Below are positions 1 through 7,091 of a stretch of DNA of 41,189 nucleotides, piece by piece. The stretch comes from a virus. The position numbers were made by a program, and so were the translations under genes. The notes beneath the pieces were generated by a model, which ran no database searches, was not told the origin of the DNA, and saw only the letters and a list, made by a program, of their open reading frames with translations. The stretch is from positions 1 to 41,189 of IMG/VR virus record IMGVR_UViG_3300010392_000709. One strand, 5' to 3'. The stretch's first letter is position 1; each line of letters begins with the position of its first letter.

Positions 1-179
1 GGGGGGTGTCTCTTAGCCATTTATGTGTTCCCATTCCTGAGCTGAGAAGAACTTTGAACAGAGAGGCACCATATTGACGTATTCTCTATATACTCTATTA
101 CTCTATATGGTAATATGGTGGACAACCTCACCCCAAAATTTGTGGGCCTACCCCTATTATGATACCCATATGCCCATTT
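1..179. other. Non-coding or unresolved left edge
   Basis: I see no convincing gene in this stretch; only reading frames of fewer than 20 codons are open on the minus strand. The part at 84-109 is very AT-rich and on the minus strand carries three ATAGAG units about 9-10 bases apart. This could be a promoter or operator region for a gene to the left, but no clear -35/-10 pair is visible. Confidence 0.3.
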
Positions 180-257
180 CTATATGCCAAAATTGTAATC
201 AGGATTTCTTTTTTCCCTCTTAGCTGCAAGCTCCTGCTTTATCTCATCCTTTTCCAT
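180..257 (-). CDS. 25-aa charged peptide
   Basis: A short frame encodes a very charged, probably helical peptide of 25 residues (MEKDEIKQELAAKREK...). It starts inside the end of the 38-aa zinc-finger gene (244-360). The reason to believe it is a strong AGGAGG ribosome site with six-base spacing before the ATG. Function is unknown. It could instead be a fortuitous frame, because 25 codons carry little coding signal. Confidence 0.4.
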   Translation of the reverse strand: MEKDEIKQELAAKREKRNPDYNFGI

Positions 258-360
258 GCTGTTCCTCCTCATCATAAGGGTGATGACAACCAGGGCACCA
301 ACCCCAACCGGAATAGATTAACTCCCCGCAAATGCGACAAACAGGATATTCTTTACTCAT
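244..360 (-). CDS. 38-aa zinc-ribbon protein
   Basis: This small protein has two Cys pairs, CRIC near residue 8 and CPGC near residue 22, the pattern of a minimal zinc ribbon, followed by an acidic tail. It overlaps the end of the upstream gene by eight bases and has a GAGG ribosome site six bases from the ATG. Such proteins usually bind zinc and often nucleic acid or a protein partner; the specific role is unknown. Confidence 0.65.
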   Translation of the reverse strand: MSKEYPVCRICGELIYSGWGWCPGCHHPYDEEEQHGKG

Positions 361-664
361 TTGCTGCCTCGATTTCCTCAGTGAGAGTTGAAGTCAACTC
401 GAGCTTGTAAGGATCAATGCCGAATTTCTCCATCAACAAGTTATGAAGATGATTGCTGCACAACCTGCAAAGAATGATAGCCCGAGGCGAACCCAGGAAA
501 TCATAGTATTCACCATAGCTACCACGAAGATAGATCCTCAGACCACCCTCAAGGTTACTGTAATGACTGCTAATAGCCTCATCATTGACACTAATCTCAG
601 GGCGCTCCTTGAAAACAGGTGGGATATGCTTCCCACAACTATCACAATACGCTACTTTACTCAT
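353..664 (-). CDS. Zinc-binding hypothetical protein
   Basis: The 103-residue protein has CDSC at residues 7-10 and CRLC about sixty residues later, so a single zinc site split by an inserted domain is likely. The middle is rich in Tyr and Gly and the C-terminus is acidic. The start is ATG 664, with an AGGAG element somewhat distant upstream. I do not recognise the family. Confidence 0.7.
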   Translation of the reverse strand: MSKVAYCDSCGKHIPPVFKERPEISVNDEAISSHYSNLEGGLRIYLRGSYGEYYDFLGSPRAIILCRLCSNHLHNLLMEKFGIDPYKLELTSTLTEEIEAANE

Positions 665-749
665 GCTATTTCACCACTCCTTGTGTTGATAAATATGCAG
701 AAAGCTGCATAACAAACCCTGGGACAGTTATTCAATCCCATAGGATAGT

Positions 750-953
750 TTAACCCCTTTTTATCTTCTCAAATGCGAGATGCCCCCAGTACCAGGCCAA
801 ATAGAAAGGCCAAAATACGGCCACCAACCATGAGTCCAACACTGCCTTATCTTGAATACTTTCGAGTGCATAGAACTTAGCAGTGGTACTCCAATACCAA
901 CGCCCCATCACAGAAGCAATGATAATGTAGGCAAAGAATAGAAATGTACTCAT
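750..953 (-). CDS. Small two-helix membrane protein
   Basis: Starting at ATG 953 the protein has 67 residues with two hydrophobic segments, one at the N-terminus (FLFFAYIIIASV) and one near the C-terminus (WLVAVFWPFYLAWYW), separated by a polar stretch, and a basic tail ending KIKRG. The ATG shares an ATGA overlap with the stop of the next gene upstream and has a GAGG site five bases away; a longer frame from 1016 lies inside that neighbour and is not credible. The pair is probably translationally coupled and may act together in the membrane. Confidence 0.7.
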   Translation of the reverse strand: MSTFLFFAYIIIASVMGRWYWSTTAKFYALESIQDKAVLDSWLVAVFWPFYLAWYWGHLAFEKIKRG

Positions 954-1165
954 ATGAGCCTCGCAACCCTCATAGCAATGCCAAGACCAATGATAATAGG
1001 CCAAAGGAAGAAGCAAACACCGGCACCAAAGTTAGCTAACTTAACTGCCGTCTGCTCAGAAATTCCCTCAACATTCTGATACATCGGAAGATTCTGCTTG
1101 TAAGTGACAATACTGGTCAGAAACCCGATAACAAAATAGATTACGATCCAGATAAATGGAATCAT
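950..1165 (-). CDS. Small two-helix membrane protein
   Basis: The 71-residue protein has an N-terminal hydrophobic segment (FIWIVIYFVIGFL) and a second one near the C-terminus (GVCFFLWPIIIGLGIAM), with a polar loop between. It is followed by another two-helix membrane protein through an ATGA overlap. Small membrane proteins of phages include holins and superinfection-exclusion factors, but nothing here singles out either role. Confidence 0.7.
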   Translation of the reverse strand: MIPFIWIVIYFVIGFLTSIVTYKQNLPMYQNVEGISEQTAVKLANFGAGVCFFLWPIIIGLGIAMRVARLI

Positions 1166-1386
1166 GCAATCACGTCCCAGCTTCTACTCGAATAAGAATA
1201 AGGCGGCATCTGCTGTGCAATCTCAAGAACTGATTGCCCAAACGCATTAATATCCTCAATGCGAATCCAGATATCTGTATCCGCTACATGAAGATATGCA
1301 TAAGAATCCCCATGCCCTGTGTAAAAATAGACATTAGGGTTACCTGTAGTGGTAACTGTATTTCCAACATCACTTGGCTTAGTCAT
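1162..1386 (-). CDS. Hypothetical protein, 74 aa
   Basis: I do not recognise this soluble protein. The start at ATG 1386 is chosen because a TGGAG element sits six bases upstream; an in-frame ATG at 1398 has none. Its stop overlaps the start of the following membrane gene by four bases. No Cys pairs or membrane segments are present. Confidence 0.6.
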   Translation of the reverse strand: MTKPSDVGNTVTTTGNPNVYFYTGHGDSYAYLHVADTDIWIRIEDINAFGQSVLEIAQQMPPYSYSSRSWDVIA

Positions 1387-1388
1387 TC

Positions 1389-1577
1389 TTATCTCCATTC
1401 AATACTAGGATGGCCATCAGAATCAACATCTTCCACCTCTGAATTAATGATCTTATCTTGATAGTCTGGGTTATGAAAGTTTTCTCTAATATCTTCCTCA
1501 CCCCAACTATCAGGCACCTCTAGTGTATCAACACGAAATGCCGCAACATCATAAATAACATCTACGAGCTTAGTCAT
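1389..1577 (-). CDS. Hypothetical acidic protein, 62 aa
   Basis: A small acidic protein (MTKLVDVIYDVAAF...) with no recognised family. It overlaps the gene upstream by four bases in an ATGA arrangement and is followed closely by the next start. Confidence 0.6.
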   Translation of the reverse strand: MTKLVDVIYDVAAFRVDTLEVPDSWGEEDIRENFHNPDYQDKIINSEVEDVDSDGHPSIEWR

Positions 1578-1777
1578 TCTTCCTCCACCTCATGAACGAA
1601 ATCACCATCAATAAGAGCAATCATGATACCATTGTAGGCAATATCAATGATCTCCGAAAGCTCATCTTCCAAACCCATATCTTTCAACAACTGCTGAGCA
1701 ATAACCCAAGCCTCCCGAGCAGTAATTTCAATATTAAGCTCATGATCCATCTTGCCCTCATCAAGTTCAAATAGCAT
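1574..1777 (-). CDS. Hypothetical acidic protein, 67 aa
   Basis: The protein is acidic and mostly helical in appearance, ending in several Glu residues. The start at 1777 has an AAGGAG ribosome site seven bases upstream, which favours it over an internal ATG at 1750. It overlaps the upstream gene by eleven bases. Function unknown. Confidence 0.65.
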   Translation of the reverse strand: MLFELDEGKMDHELNIEITAREAWVIAQQLLKDMGLEDELSEIIDIAYNGIMIALIDGDFVHEVEEE

Positions 1778-2027
1778 TTCTATTCTCCTTAATCTTGTCC
1801 AAATAGAAGTCTAAATCTTCCCAAGGCGTTACCTTAGTAAGCTTATCAAGCTCCGTTACACTCGCAAACACAGCAGGAGGAGTAATTGTAGTAATATCAG
1901 TTTCATTACCAAATGACCTCTCATGCTTCTCAAAGAAGTTGATAGCGTCAATTGCATCATTAAACGGCCCGATAATTGTGGGCTCCTCAAACTCATCTAA
2001 ATCCGTATAGTCAACGATCACATGCAT
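1767..2027 (-). CDS. Hypothetical protein, 86 aa
   Basis: The start at ATG 2027 (MHVIVDYTD...) forms a TAATG overlap with the zinc-ribbon gene upstream. The longer frame from 2108 would lie inside that gene and begins with residues that are clearly its shadow. No known domain is seen. Confidence 0.65.
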   Translation of the reverse strand: MHVIVDYTDLDEFEEPTIIGPFNDAIDAINFFEKHERSFGNETDITTITPPAVFASVTELDKLTKVTPWEDLDFYLDKIKENRNAI

Positions 2028-2209
2028 TAGTTGGCCTTCTTCCTTGTTCCAGTGTGGAAGTATCCACAAAAACGACAATGGTATGATTCGACAAATGCAG
2101 CACCACAATCCATGCGATACTGCACCATTTCCTCTGCTTCCTCTTCACTCATTTGTTTCTTCCCATGACAGGAATCAGTTTTGGTTGGCTTCCTTGTTCT
2201 TTTTTTCAT
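2027..2209 (-). CDS. Zinc-ribbon protein, 60 aa
   Basis: A basic N-terminus (KKRTRKPTK) precedes a Cys/His group in which YHCRFCGYFH near residue 43 is the clearest zinc-binding element. Comparable small proteins ending in a Cys-x2-Cys-Gly-aromatic-x-His motif are common in actinobacteriophages. An AGGTG site precedes the ATG. It probably binds nucleic acid; its function is not known. Confidence 0.65.
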   Translation of the reverse strand: MKKRTRKPTKTDSCHGKKQMSEEEAEEMVQYRMDCGAAFVESYHCRFCGYFHTGTRKKAN

Positions 2210-2925
2210 GCTGTCAACACCTGCTGACCAGCATCAAGCCACTTTCTTTCCTTAATTCTCTCCATCACCCCAGAATTTTCATCAATGAACTCAATAACAT
2301 CCTCGTTATCAAGATCAGCCATTTCAGCCCATAGCAGAGCCTCAATGACCATAGGAATATCAATGTGATCATCCCAAGGATTAAGACCAACATCATAGCA
2401 GAAACCTGCTACTTCCTCAGCCCATCCAAGTGTTCCATCTGAATAATTGCAGAACTCCATGTCAATGTATTCGACAGTTCGATAATGCTCCAATTCAGAA
2501 TGATGATCCTCATCCAACAGAGGATAAACTTCGATATCCTCCATCATATCAACAATCTCGAGGAACTCTTGTGTTAGATCCTTCTCAGTGATCAGATCAA
2601 CATCCTTAAAATCACGATCATCAATATGATGACAGTAATCGGAATCCTCCTTAACCACCCGAACAGCAATCTGATCGAGAGAACCAACAGCCCAATGCTT
2701 GATACCAATGATTTCAATATTAGGACCATATTGCTCTTGAGCAGTACCAAAGTTCTGTTCAAGTCTCATGCAAGCAACATCGAAGTTTGATTCATTGATC
2801 AAATCATCACTATTGATAGCATTCGACATGGTTAAGCCCCATGTCTCAAACATATCTTCATCCCCAAACCAACCAAAATCTGGGGGCCTTTCCAAAACCT
2901 GAAGTGCAATTTCGAGCCTATCCAT
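2206..2925 (-). CDS. Hypothetical acidic protein, 239 aa
   Basis: One of the longer genes in this part, encoding a strongly acidic soluble protein rich in Asp and Glu. I see no catalytic motif, membrane helix or signal peptide. It overlaps its neighbours on both sides by a few bases. A DNA-mimic or protein-interaction role would fit the charge but is only speculation. Confidence 0.7.
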   Translation of the reverse strand: MDRLEIALQVLERPPDFGWFGDEDMFETWGLTMSNAINSDDLINESNFDVACMRLEQNFGTAQEQYGPNIEIIGIKHWAVGSLDQIAVRVVKEDSDYCHHIDDRDFKDVDLITEKDLTQEFLEIVDMMEDIEVYPLLDEDHHSELEHYRTVEYIDMEFCNYSDGTLGWAEEVAGFCYDVGLNPWDDHIDIPMVIEALLWAEMADLDNEDVIEFIDENSGVMERIKERKWLDAGQQVLTA

Positions 2926-3103
2926 GATTCACACGTCCCATAAGGTAGATAATAACATCGGCACAATCTTCACGTTCCCAATCCGTTGCTAACTCACGCA
3001 CCTTGTAAATAAGTTCTCCACGCTCATCGTCAGTTTCAGCATTTTTGATATCATCCAAGATGTTGTCAACGTAATCAATGATAAGGGGATAGTTTTCACT
3101 CAT
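2918..3103 (-). CDS. Hypothetical acidic protein, 61 aa
   Basis: The start is set at ATG 3103 (MSENYPLII...), which overlaps the end of the DUF4259-like gene by eight bases. The longer frame from 3226 consists of residues read out of frame through that neighbour. The protein is acidic and helical-looking; function unknown. Confidence 0.6.
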   Translation of the reverse strand: MSENYPLIIDYVDNILDDIKNAETDDERGELIYKVRELATDWEREDCADVIIYLMGRVNHG

Positions 3104-3458
3104 CGAAATCACCAAACCCCGAATCTTCCAAATCCTCAAGCAAACCCTTGAGAACACCCAACTGTCGCTTAATATCATCTTCAACAGAAGAAGGACGGGA
3201 CCAAGTATTGATCCATTTAGTATCATCTGATATGATATTAAGCTCCACTATTGCAAGGCGGATATTTTTGATGTTGTAATGATCCATAACCAAGTCCTTA
3301 TTGATGCTAGTAATAAGAAGCTCAGCCGCACCCCGCTTGCAAAAGTAATCTTCATTCACAAGCCCATCATGAATCCTCTGTGTCAGAAAATCATTGACAG
3401 AAGTCATCCAATCAAGGGCATAATCATTTTCAAATGGTAATTCTCCCCAAGCACCCAT
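3096..3458 (-). CDS. DUF4259-like protein
   Basis: The N-terminus MGAWGELPFENDYALDW closely matches the signature opening of DUF4259 proteins, which begin MGAWG followed by FENDxALDW. These are small proteins of unknown function found in bacteria and phages. The C-terminal third is helical and acidic. The start is supported by a TAATG overlap with the gene upstream and a GGAGG ribosome site about eight bases before the ATG. Confidence 0.75.
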   Translation of the reverse strand: MGAWGELPFENDYALDWMTSVNDFLTQRIHDGLVNEDYFCKRGAAELLITSINKDLVMDHYNIKNIRLAIVELNIISDDTKWINTWSRPSSVEDDIKRQLGVLKGLLEDLEDSGFGDFDE

Positions 3459-3838
3459 TACAGATAACCTCCTTGGAGGCGTTCGTCAATGCTAGTGCTA
3501 TGACCATTGGAATTAGGATCAAAAAGTTGATTAACCACTCCAGCCTCAGCCATAGCTTCCATTTCTTCCTTAGTGTGGAACTGAACAACATCCTGCTTAG
3601 CAAGCTGCTGAGCAATAGATGAATACAAGGCAAGGATTTCCTCCCCGTCAGCGTTGGCAACCAATTCAGGCATTGCCATATTCAGCAGAGTAAACATATC
3701 CCCTGCGCTAATCTTAATGCTTACCTCGTTGTTCCACTTCTCCTCAGGAACAGAAAATGTTTCTGCATCCTCAGCAGGGTTGATATCCTTATTAACGAAT
3801 AGATATGCGTAAATCTTTGTGGCTAGTTTCAAAATCAC
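3458..3838 (-). CDS. Hypothetical protein, 126 aa
   Basis: This protein starts with GTG at 3838, forming a GTGA overlap with the gene upstream, and a GGAGG element lies about ten bases before it. It has no membrane segment and no motif that I recognise. The body is acidic with alternating helical segments. Confidence 0.65.
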   Translation of the reverse strand: MILKLATKIYAYLFVNKDINPAEDAETFSVPEEKWNNEVSIKISAGDMFTLLNMAMPELVANADGEEILALYSSIAQQLAKQDVVQFHTKEEMEAMAEAGVVNQLFDPNSNGHSTSIDERLQGGYL

Positions 3839-4053
3839 TTGTGTTGTACCTCCATAAATAGTGTTTTAACTGTTTCTTCCATAGCTTCCGGTGCCTTACT
3901 CACAACTTTCTCTGCATGATGGTGTGGCATTACATTTGCTATCTGCAACATGCGCCATTGTGCTTCCTGCAAGACAAGGTAAGCTAACTTCTTTGTGTAA
4001 CTGCTGTGAACCTCACAACTGTCTTTAGTCCAAGCTCTCATAAAATTAAACAT
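3835..4053 (-). CDS. Hypothetical protein, 72 aa
   Basis: The start at ATG 4053 is preferred over a TTG two codons earlier. The protein has a short His cluster (PHHHAEK) in the middle and a helical, mildly basic C-terminus. It overlaps the end of the phosphoesterase gene by eight bases. Function unknown. Confidence 0.6.
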   Translation of the reverse strand: MFNFMRAWTKDSCEVHSSYTKKLAYLVLQEAQWRMLQIANVMPHHHAEKVVSKAPEAMEETVKTLFMEVQHK

Positions 4054-4663
4054 TGTCAATCTGTCCTAACTCCTTCCTTTCATCCAGGATATCAACGATT
4101 GTATCTTCTGACACCGGGTAGTAATCCCAAGCATCAACCCCAACATGAACCATATTCCCCTGCCCACGATCAGCAGAATGAGTATGACCATGAAGAAGAA
4201 TCATCCCATTATTAACAGGACGATGATCGAGAAATCTTTCTTCCTCGTGAGAATCACCATCATAAGGGAAATGATTCATAATTGCATCATAACGGCCACC
4301 GAGTTGAATCGGAATAGAACCACTACTTACAATCTTAAACCCATTTTCCAGGTACGTCCTTTCCCACTTAAAATACTTCTCAAAATCAGAAGCCTTATTT
4401 CCGACACTTCCGACCCAAGGACGATCATGATTACCACAAATGAGAGTTTTCTTCCCATTCAACTGCTTAGCAAGAGGGAGAGTATCCTTAATCTGTCCCA
4501 TAGCAAAATCTCCAATGACAATCACAGTATCATCAGGGCTCACGACCTCATTCCAATTCTGTACGAGAAGCTTGTTCATGTTGTCAACCGAATGAAACGG
4601 GCGACGACAAAAGTTGATGATATTAACGTGACCAAAATGCTGATCACTTGTAAAAAACCTCAT
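4046..4663 (-). CDS. Calcineurin-like metallophosphoesterase (small type)
   Basis: The 205-residue protein carries the full two-metal phosphoesterase signature: D7-x-H9 (SDQHFGH), G51-D52, GNHD at 77-80, His131 (NHFPYD) and the final HGHTH at 158-162. Length and motif spacing fit single-domain bacterial and phage phosphodiesterases that hydrolyse phosphoesters of nucleotides or small nucleic acids. Substrate is unknown. The ATG forms a TAATG overlap with the upstream gene. A second, unrelated phosphoesterase is encoded at 32788-34020. Confidence 0.9.
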   Translation of the reverse strand: MRFFTSDQHFGHVNIINFCRRPFHSVDNMNKLLVQNWNEVVSPDDTVIVIGDFAMGQIKDTLPLAKQLNGKKTLICGNHDRPWVGSVGNKASDFEKYFKWERTYLENGFKIVSSGSIPIQLGGRYDAIMNHFPYDGDSHEEERFLDHRPVNNGMILLHGHTHSADRGQGNMVHVGVDAWDYYPVSEDTIVDILDERKELGQIDNV

Positions 4664-4929
4664 TACAAGTCCTTAAATGATGCGAACACTGTCGGGAAAC
4701 CCATCTCCTTAAACGAAAGATGAGTGTAATTCATTGTCTCGTGGACAAAAACGTAAGCAATTAGCAGCCCAAGAACATCATTCCAATTGTCAAACACCTT
4801 AACAACAGTAAACTCCATTCCATTGCCAATGACAAACCTATCATCAATTGGGCCATCATAAGGGTCAACATCGGGACGGTAATTGAACTTTAGCCCCTCT
4901 AGCTTATGGTTCTTAAACGGAATATTCAT
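4663..4929 (-). CDS. Hypothetical protein, 88 aa
   Basis: I do not recognise the family. Two ATG codons compete, at 4938 and 4929; a GGAG element is one or two bases from the first and about ten from the second, so the second is chosen with reservation. The protein is soluble and mixed in composition, and is coupled by TAATG to the phosphoesterase gene that follows. Confidence 0.6.
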   Translation of the reverse strand: MNIPFKNHKLEGLKFNYRPDVDPYDGPIDDRFVIGNGMEFTVVKVFDNWNDVLGLLIAYVFVHETMNYTHLSFKEMGFPTVFASFKDL

Positions 4930-4930
4930 A

Positions 4931-5092
4931 TCAATCATACTCCTGCTTCATGTATTCATCTTCGATACTTTCTAGCTCTAGCAATTGCTCCTTTGTGTAG
5001 AATGCATCATCTTCTTTAAGAACAATTTCAAGCCCTTCCTCTTCAAGAGCCTTGACAATAGCTCGACCCAGCTTATCAAATGTGGTAACCAT
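4931..5092 (-). CDS. Hypothetical acidic protein, 53 aa
   Basis: The start at ATG 5092 forms a TGATG overlap with the stop of the membrane-protein gene upstream and has an AGGAG site six bases away. A longer frame reaching 5248 exists but its first half is the shadow of that membrane gene. An ATG at 5125 (MDIDLDN...) is a weaker alternative. The protein is acidic and helical; function unknown. Confidence 0.65.
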   Translation of the reverse strand: MVTTFDKLGRAIVKALEEEGLEIVLKEDDAFYTKEQLLELESIEDEYMKQEYD

Positions 5093-5253
5093 CAGTAACT
5101 CCTCATTATCAAGATCAATATCCATGCTGCAACACAATAAATGACGATAGGAGCCCAATGGAAAGCCATACCGGCTCCCCACATAAATCCTGTTGCCATG
5201 CAGGCTATTCCATACAGCAGAATAGTCCAAAAATATGTATCTTTCCAAAACAT
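5092..5253 (-). CDS. 53-aa membrane protein
   Basis: This frame encodes a hydrophobic protein with two predicted membrane segments, one covering about residues 8-28 and the other residues 35-50 (IVIYCVAAWILILIM), with a short basic end. The ATG is preceded by AAAGGA at good spacing, and the stop overlaps the next start as TGATG. It is hidden by a longer, out-of-phase frame that joins it to the gene downstream. The role is unknown; a holin-like or exclusion function would be speculative. Confidence 0.65.
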   Translation of the reverse strand: MFWKDTYFWTILLYGIACMATGFMWGAGMAFHWAPIVIYCVAAWILILIMRSY

Positions 5254-5274
5254 TTTTTATCCTTTGTTTATGAG

Positions 5275-5358
5275 TGCCCCCGGCGGGACTCGAACCCGCA
5301 TATCGTAAATGATCGTTGATTTTAAGTCAACTGTGTATGCCAATTCCACCACGGAGGC
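5275..5358 (-). tRNA. tRNA-Leu(TAA)
   Basis: The minus strand folds as a tRNA: acceptor GCCTCCG pairs with CGGGGGC (one G-T pair), anticodon stem GTTGA/TCAAC closes a loop CTTAAAA with anticodon TAA, and the T arm GCGGG-TTCGAGT-CCCGC is perfect. The enlarged variable arm is typical of tRNA-Leu. CCA is not encoded. It reads UUA, a codon that is rare in GC-rich actinobacteria and regulated in Streptomyces through bldA. Confidence 0.93.
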
Positions 5359-5364
5359 AATTGC

Positions 5365-5565
5365 TTAGCGACCGTTTGCTGTCTTAAGCAACTCAATCAC
5401 TACATCAATGTCGAACACTGAATCCTCATCCGACATACTACCAAACGTAAATTCCTCAACGGAATCGTCCAAGAAATCTCTTGCCTGAGTAAGCAGGTTA
5501 ATTCTAAGTTGATTCTCTATCCTATCTTCCTTGGACATTTCTTGCCATTCGACTTTGAGATCCAT
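5365..5565 (-). CDS. Hypothetical acidic protein, 66 aa
   Basis: The start at ATG 5565 makes a TAATG overlap with the upstream gene; the longer frame from 5601 lies inside that gene. The protein is acidic, with no Cys pairs or membrane helices. Its stop is only six bases before tRNA-Leu(TAA), so the tRNA is probably cut from the same transcript. Confidence 0.6.
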   Translation of the reverse strand: MDLKVEWQEMSKEDRIENQLRINLLTQARDFLDDSVEEFTFGSMSDEDSVFDIDVVIELLKTANGR

Positions 5566-5843
5566 TACGCACCCATCCTTGTTTGAAAAACTGTGTACCA
5601 ATCAACGTTATCAAGATCAATATCCATATGACTGCCAAAGTCACGGAAAAATTGTTCGATCTGAGATTCGTTTCTCATCTCCTCAGTGGCCTGATAAAGA
5701 CCCTCATCATTGAGAATCCAACGCTCAACTTCTTCTGTATCCCATGAATCTTCCATTGGCTCCCTTTCTTCGTGATAGTGAACCCCAAATTGAGGCCCAC
5801 CGCAAAAACTACAAGTATTTTCTAGGTATGGTCCGTCACTCAT
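5565..5843 (-). CDS. Hypothetical protein with CxxC, 92 aa
   Basis: The N-terminus has CSFCGG followed by HYH, which could make a single zinc site; the rest is very acidic with many Asp and Glu. An AAGG element precedes ATG 5843, and the stop couples to the next gene as TAATG. Function unknown. Confidence 0.65.
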   Translation of the reverse strand: MSDGPYLENTCSFCGGPQFGVHYHEEREPMEDSWDTEEVERWILNDEGLYQATEEMRNESQIEQFFRDFGSHMDIDLDNVDWYTVFQTRMGA

Positions 5844-6064
5844 ATTAACCTTTCATATTTCTTCCCGTTAACAAGGGTATGGAATGTTGATCCAACACTT
5901 TCAGCCGCACAAATGGTGGCAAAGTCAACACGATCAACATCGAAATAACGATAAAGAGCCCCACCTTTCTCAAAAAGAGCGTCCATAATCTTCTCCTCAG
6001 GCCAATAGTCCAGCCTGTTAATAAGAGAAGAATCCTCTACCCAAAGAATTCTCTTATCACTCAT
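5840..6064 (-). CDS. Hypothetical protein, 74 aa
   Basis: The start at ATG 6064 is chosen because GGAGGG lies about five bases upstream, whereas an in-frame ATG at 6076 would sit on the other side of that element. No family is recognised. It overlaps the following gene by four bases. Confidence 0.65.
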   Translation of the reverse strand: MSDKRILWVEDSSLINRLDYWPEEKIMDALFEKGGALYRYFDVDRVDFATICAAESVGSTFHTLVNGKKYERLI

Positions 6065-6118
6065 AATACCCTCCAATTTTTGAAGTCCAATGGATAATCA
6101 GCTTGATTCATCATTTCA

Positions 6119-6319
6119 TCATCCAATCATTGCGGCGTCAATAAGTCTTATTGTTACAGCACCCTCAATAGAAGGCACATCATAAGGGGCAATAAAAGCT
6201 ATTGCATTACTAAGACCGCCCCAAACGTCCTCACCATTTAAGCTCTTATGCCAATAAAGACATGTCCCGGCCTCAGTTTTCTTACTGAGAACACTGAGTT
6301 TATTAACCATGATATTCAT
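6119..6319 (-). CDS. Hypothetical protein, 66 aa
   Basis: ATG 6319 forms a TGATG overlap with the upstream stop; GTG at 6328 and ATG at 6310 are possible alternatives. The protein is soluble with one Cys and a hydrophobic middle (AIAFIAPYDV). I do not recognise it. Confidence 0.55.
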   Translation of the reverse strand: MNIMVNKLSVLSKKTEAGTCLYWHKSLNGEDVWGGLSNAIAFIAPYDVPSIEGAVTIRLIDAAMIG

Positions 6320-6765
6320 CAGTCCCACAAACTCCCAAAGTTTTCGATAAAAAAGGCCAGAGCTTCATCAATTTCAAGCTCCTCTTCTGCAAGATCAAAA
6401 CGACTTTCGGCGTACTGATCAAACAATACTGCATTCTTACGAAGATCATCCTCCCACAATTGGAAATCAAATTCACCTATCCAACTGTTTTCACTGGAAG
6501 GCTCTTCAATCATGTAATCGCCACGACTAGGGCAACCATGCATGTTATCAGCAAGATCATGTAGAACACCAGCGATTACCTTAGCAAGATAAGTATCCCC
6601 ACTCCAAAAAGAAGTATCATCGTAACCTCTACGACCACGCTGAATGAAATACTTTATCTTCTGTGGGAATCGTCTTACATCATCAAGACCCCGACGAATT
6701 TTGTAATACAACTTTGAGTGCTTAGGATTCTCACTCAATGCCTTGAAAAGTTCTTCTGAATTCAT
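6319..6765 (-). CDS. Conserved phage protein of unknown function, 148 aa
   Basis: The central segment (SFWSGDTYLAKVIAGVLHDLAD) followed by a Gly-Cys-Pro turn resembles a protein that recurs in actinobacteriophage genomes and has no assigned function; this is from memory and not checked. The N-terminal part is basic and the C-terminus acidic. The gene directly follows tRNA-Leu(CAA) and is coupled to the next gene by TGATG. Confidence 0.7.
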   Translation of the reverse strand: MNSEELFKALSENPKHSKLYYKIRRGLDDVRRFPQKIKYFIQRGRRGYDDTSFWSGDTYLAKVIAGVLHDLADNMHGCPSRGDYMIEEPSSENSWIGEFDFQLWEDDLRKNAVLFDQYAESRFDLAEEELEIDEALAFFIENFGSLWD

Positions 6766-6779
6766 ATTTCTCCTTAGTT

Positions 6780-6865
6780 TGGTGGGCTAGATGGGAATCG
6801 AACCCATATGAGTCTCCCCGTCAGATTTTGAATCTGATGCGTATGCCTAATTCCGCCACTAACCC
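6780..6865 (-). tRNA. tRNA-Leu(CAA), CCA encoded
   Basis: On the minus strand, acceptor GGGTTAG pairs with CTAGCCC (one T-G pair), the anticodon stem TCAGA/TCTGA closes loop TTCAAAA with anticodon CAA, and the T arm ATGGG-TTCGATT-CCCAT is perfect. A moderate variable arm fits tRNA-Leu. The discriminator A is followed by an encoded CCA. It reads UUG, complementing the UUA reader at 5275-5358. Confidence 0.93.
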
Positions 6866-6887
6866 ATTATCCTATTCTATCAAAAAT

Positions 6888-7091
6888 CTACAGTTCTTCT
6901 ACCTCCGATAGTGCATGTAGACGAATCTTCAACTTCAAATCAAGCAGTCTTTCCATAAGAGGATCAAGGCGATTATTAATCCGCCAATTCCTCAGAAGCC
7001 ACCTAATATTCTCAATATCGTCAAGATCACCCCTCTGAGAAGGAATATCCAGCTTCAAAACCATTATCTCTAAATCTCGTTTAGTTCCCAT
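6888..7091 (-). CDS. Hypothetical protein, 67 aa
   Basis: The start is placed at ATG 7091 (MGTKRDLEI...), which has an AAGGA site eight bases upstream. The longer frame from 7130 lies inside the HNH gene. The protein is Leu- and Arg-rich and looks fully helical, so a small coiled coil or protein-interaction module is plausible. It lies just upstream of tRNA-Leu(CAA). Confidence 0.6.
   Translation of the reverse strand: MGTKRDLEIMVLKLDIPSQRGDLDDIENIRWLLRNWRINNRLDPLMERLLDLKLKIRLHALSEVEEL

Noticed and set aside
74-109. Plus-strand promoter starting with TTGACG
   Set aside because: No acceptable -10 hexamer lies 16-18 bases downstream and no plus-strand gene follows.
4931-5248. Single 105-aa protein starting with TTG
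   Set aside because: Its first half is the shadow of a better-supported membrane gene at 5092-5253, and a good AGGAG/ATG start exists at 5092.
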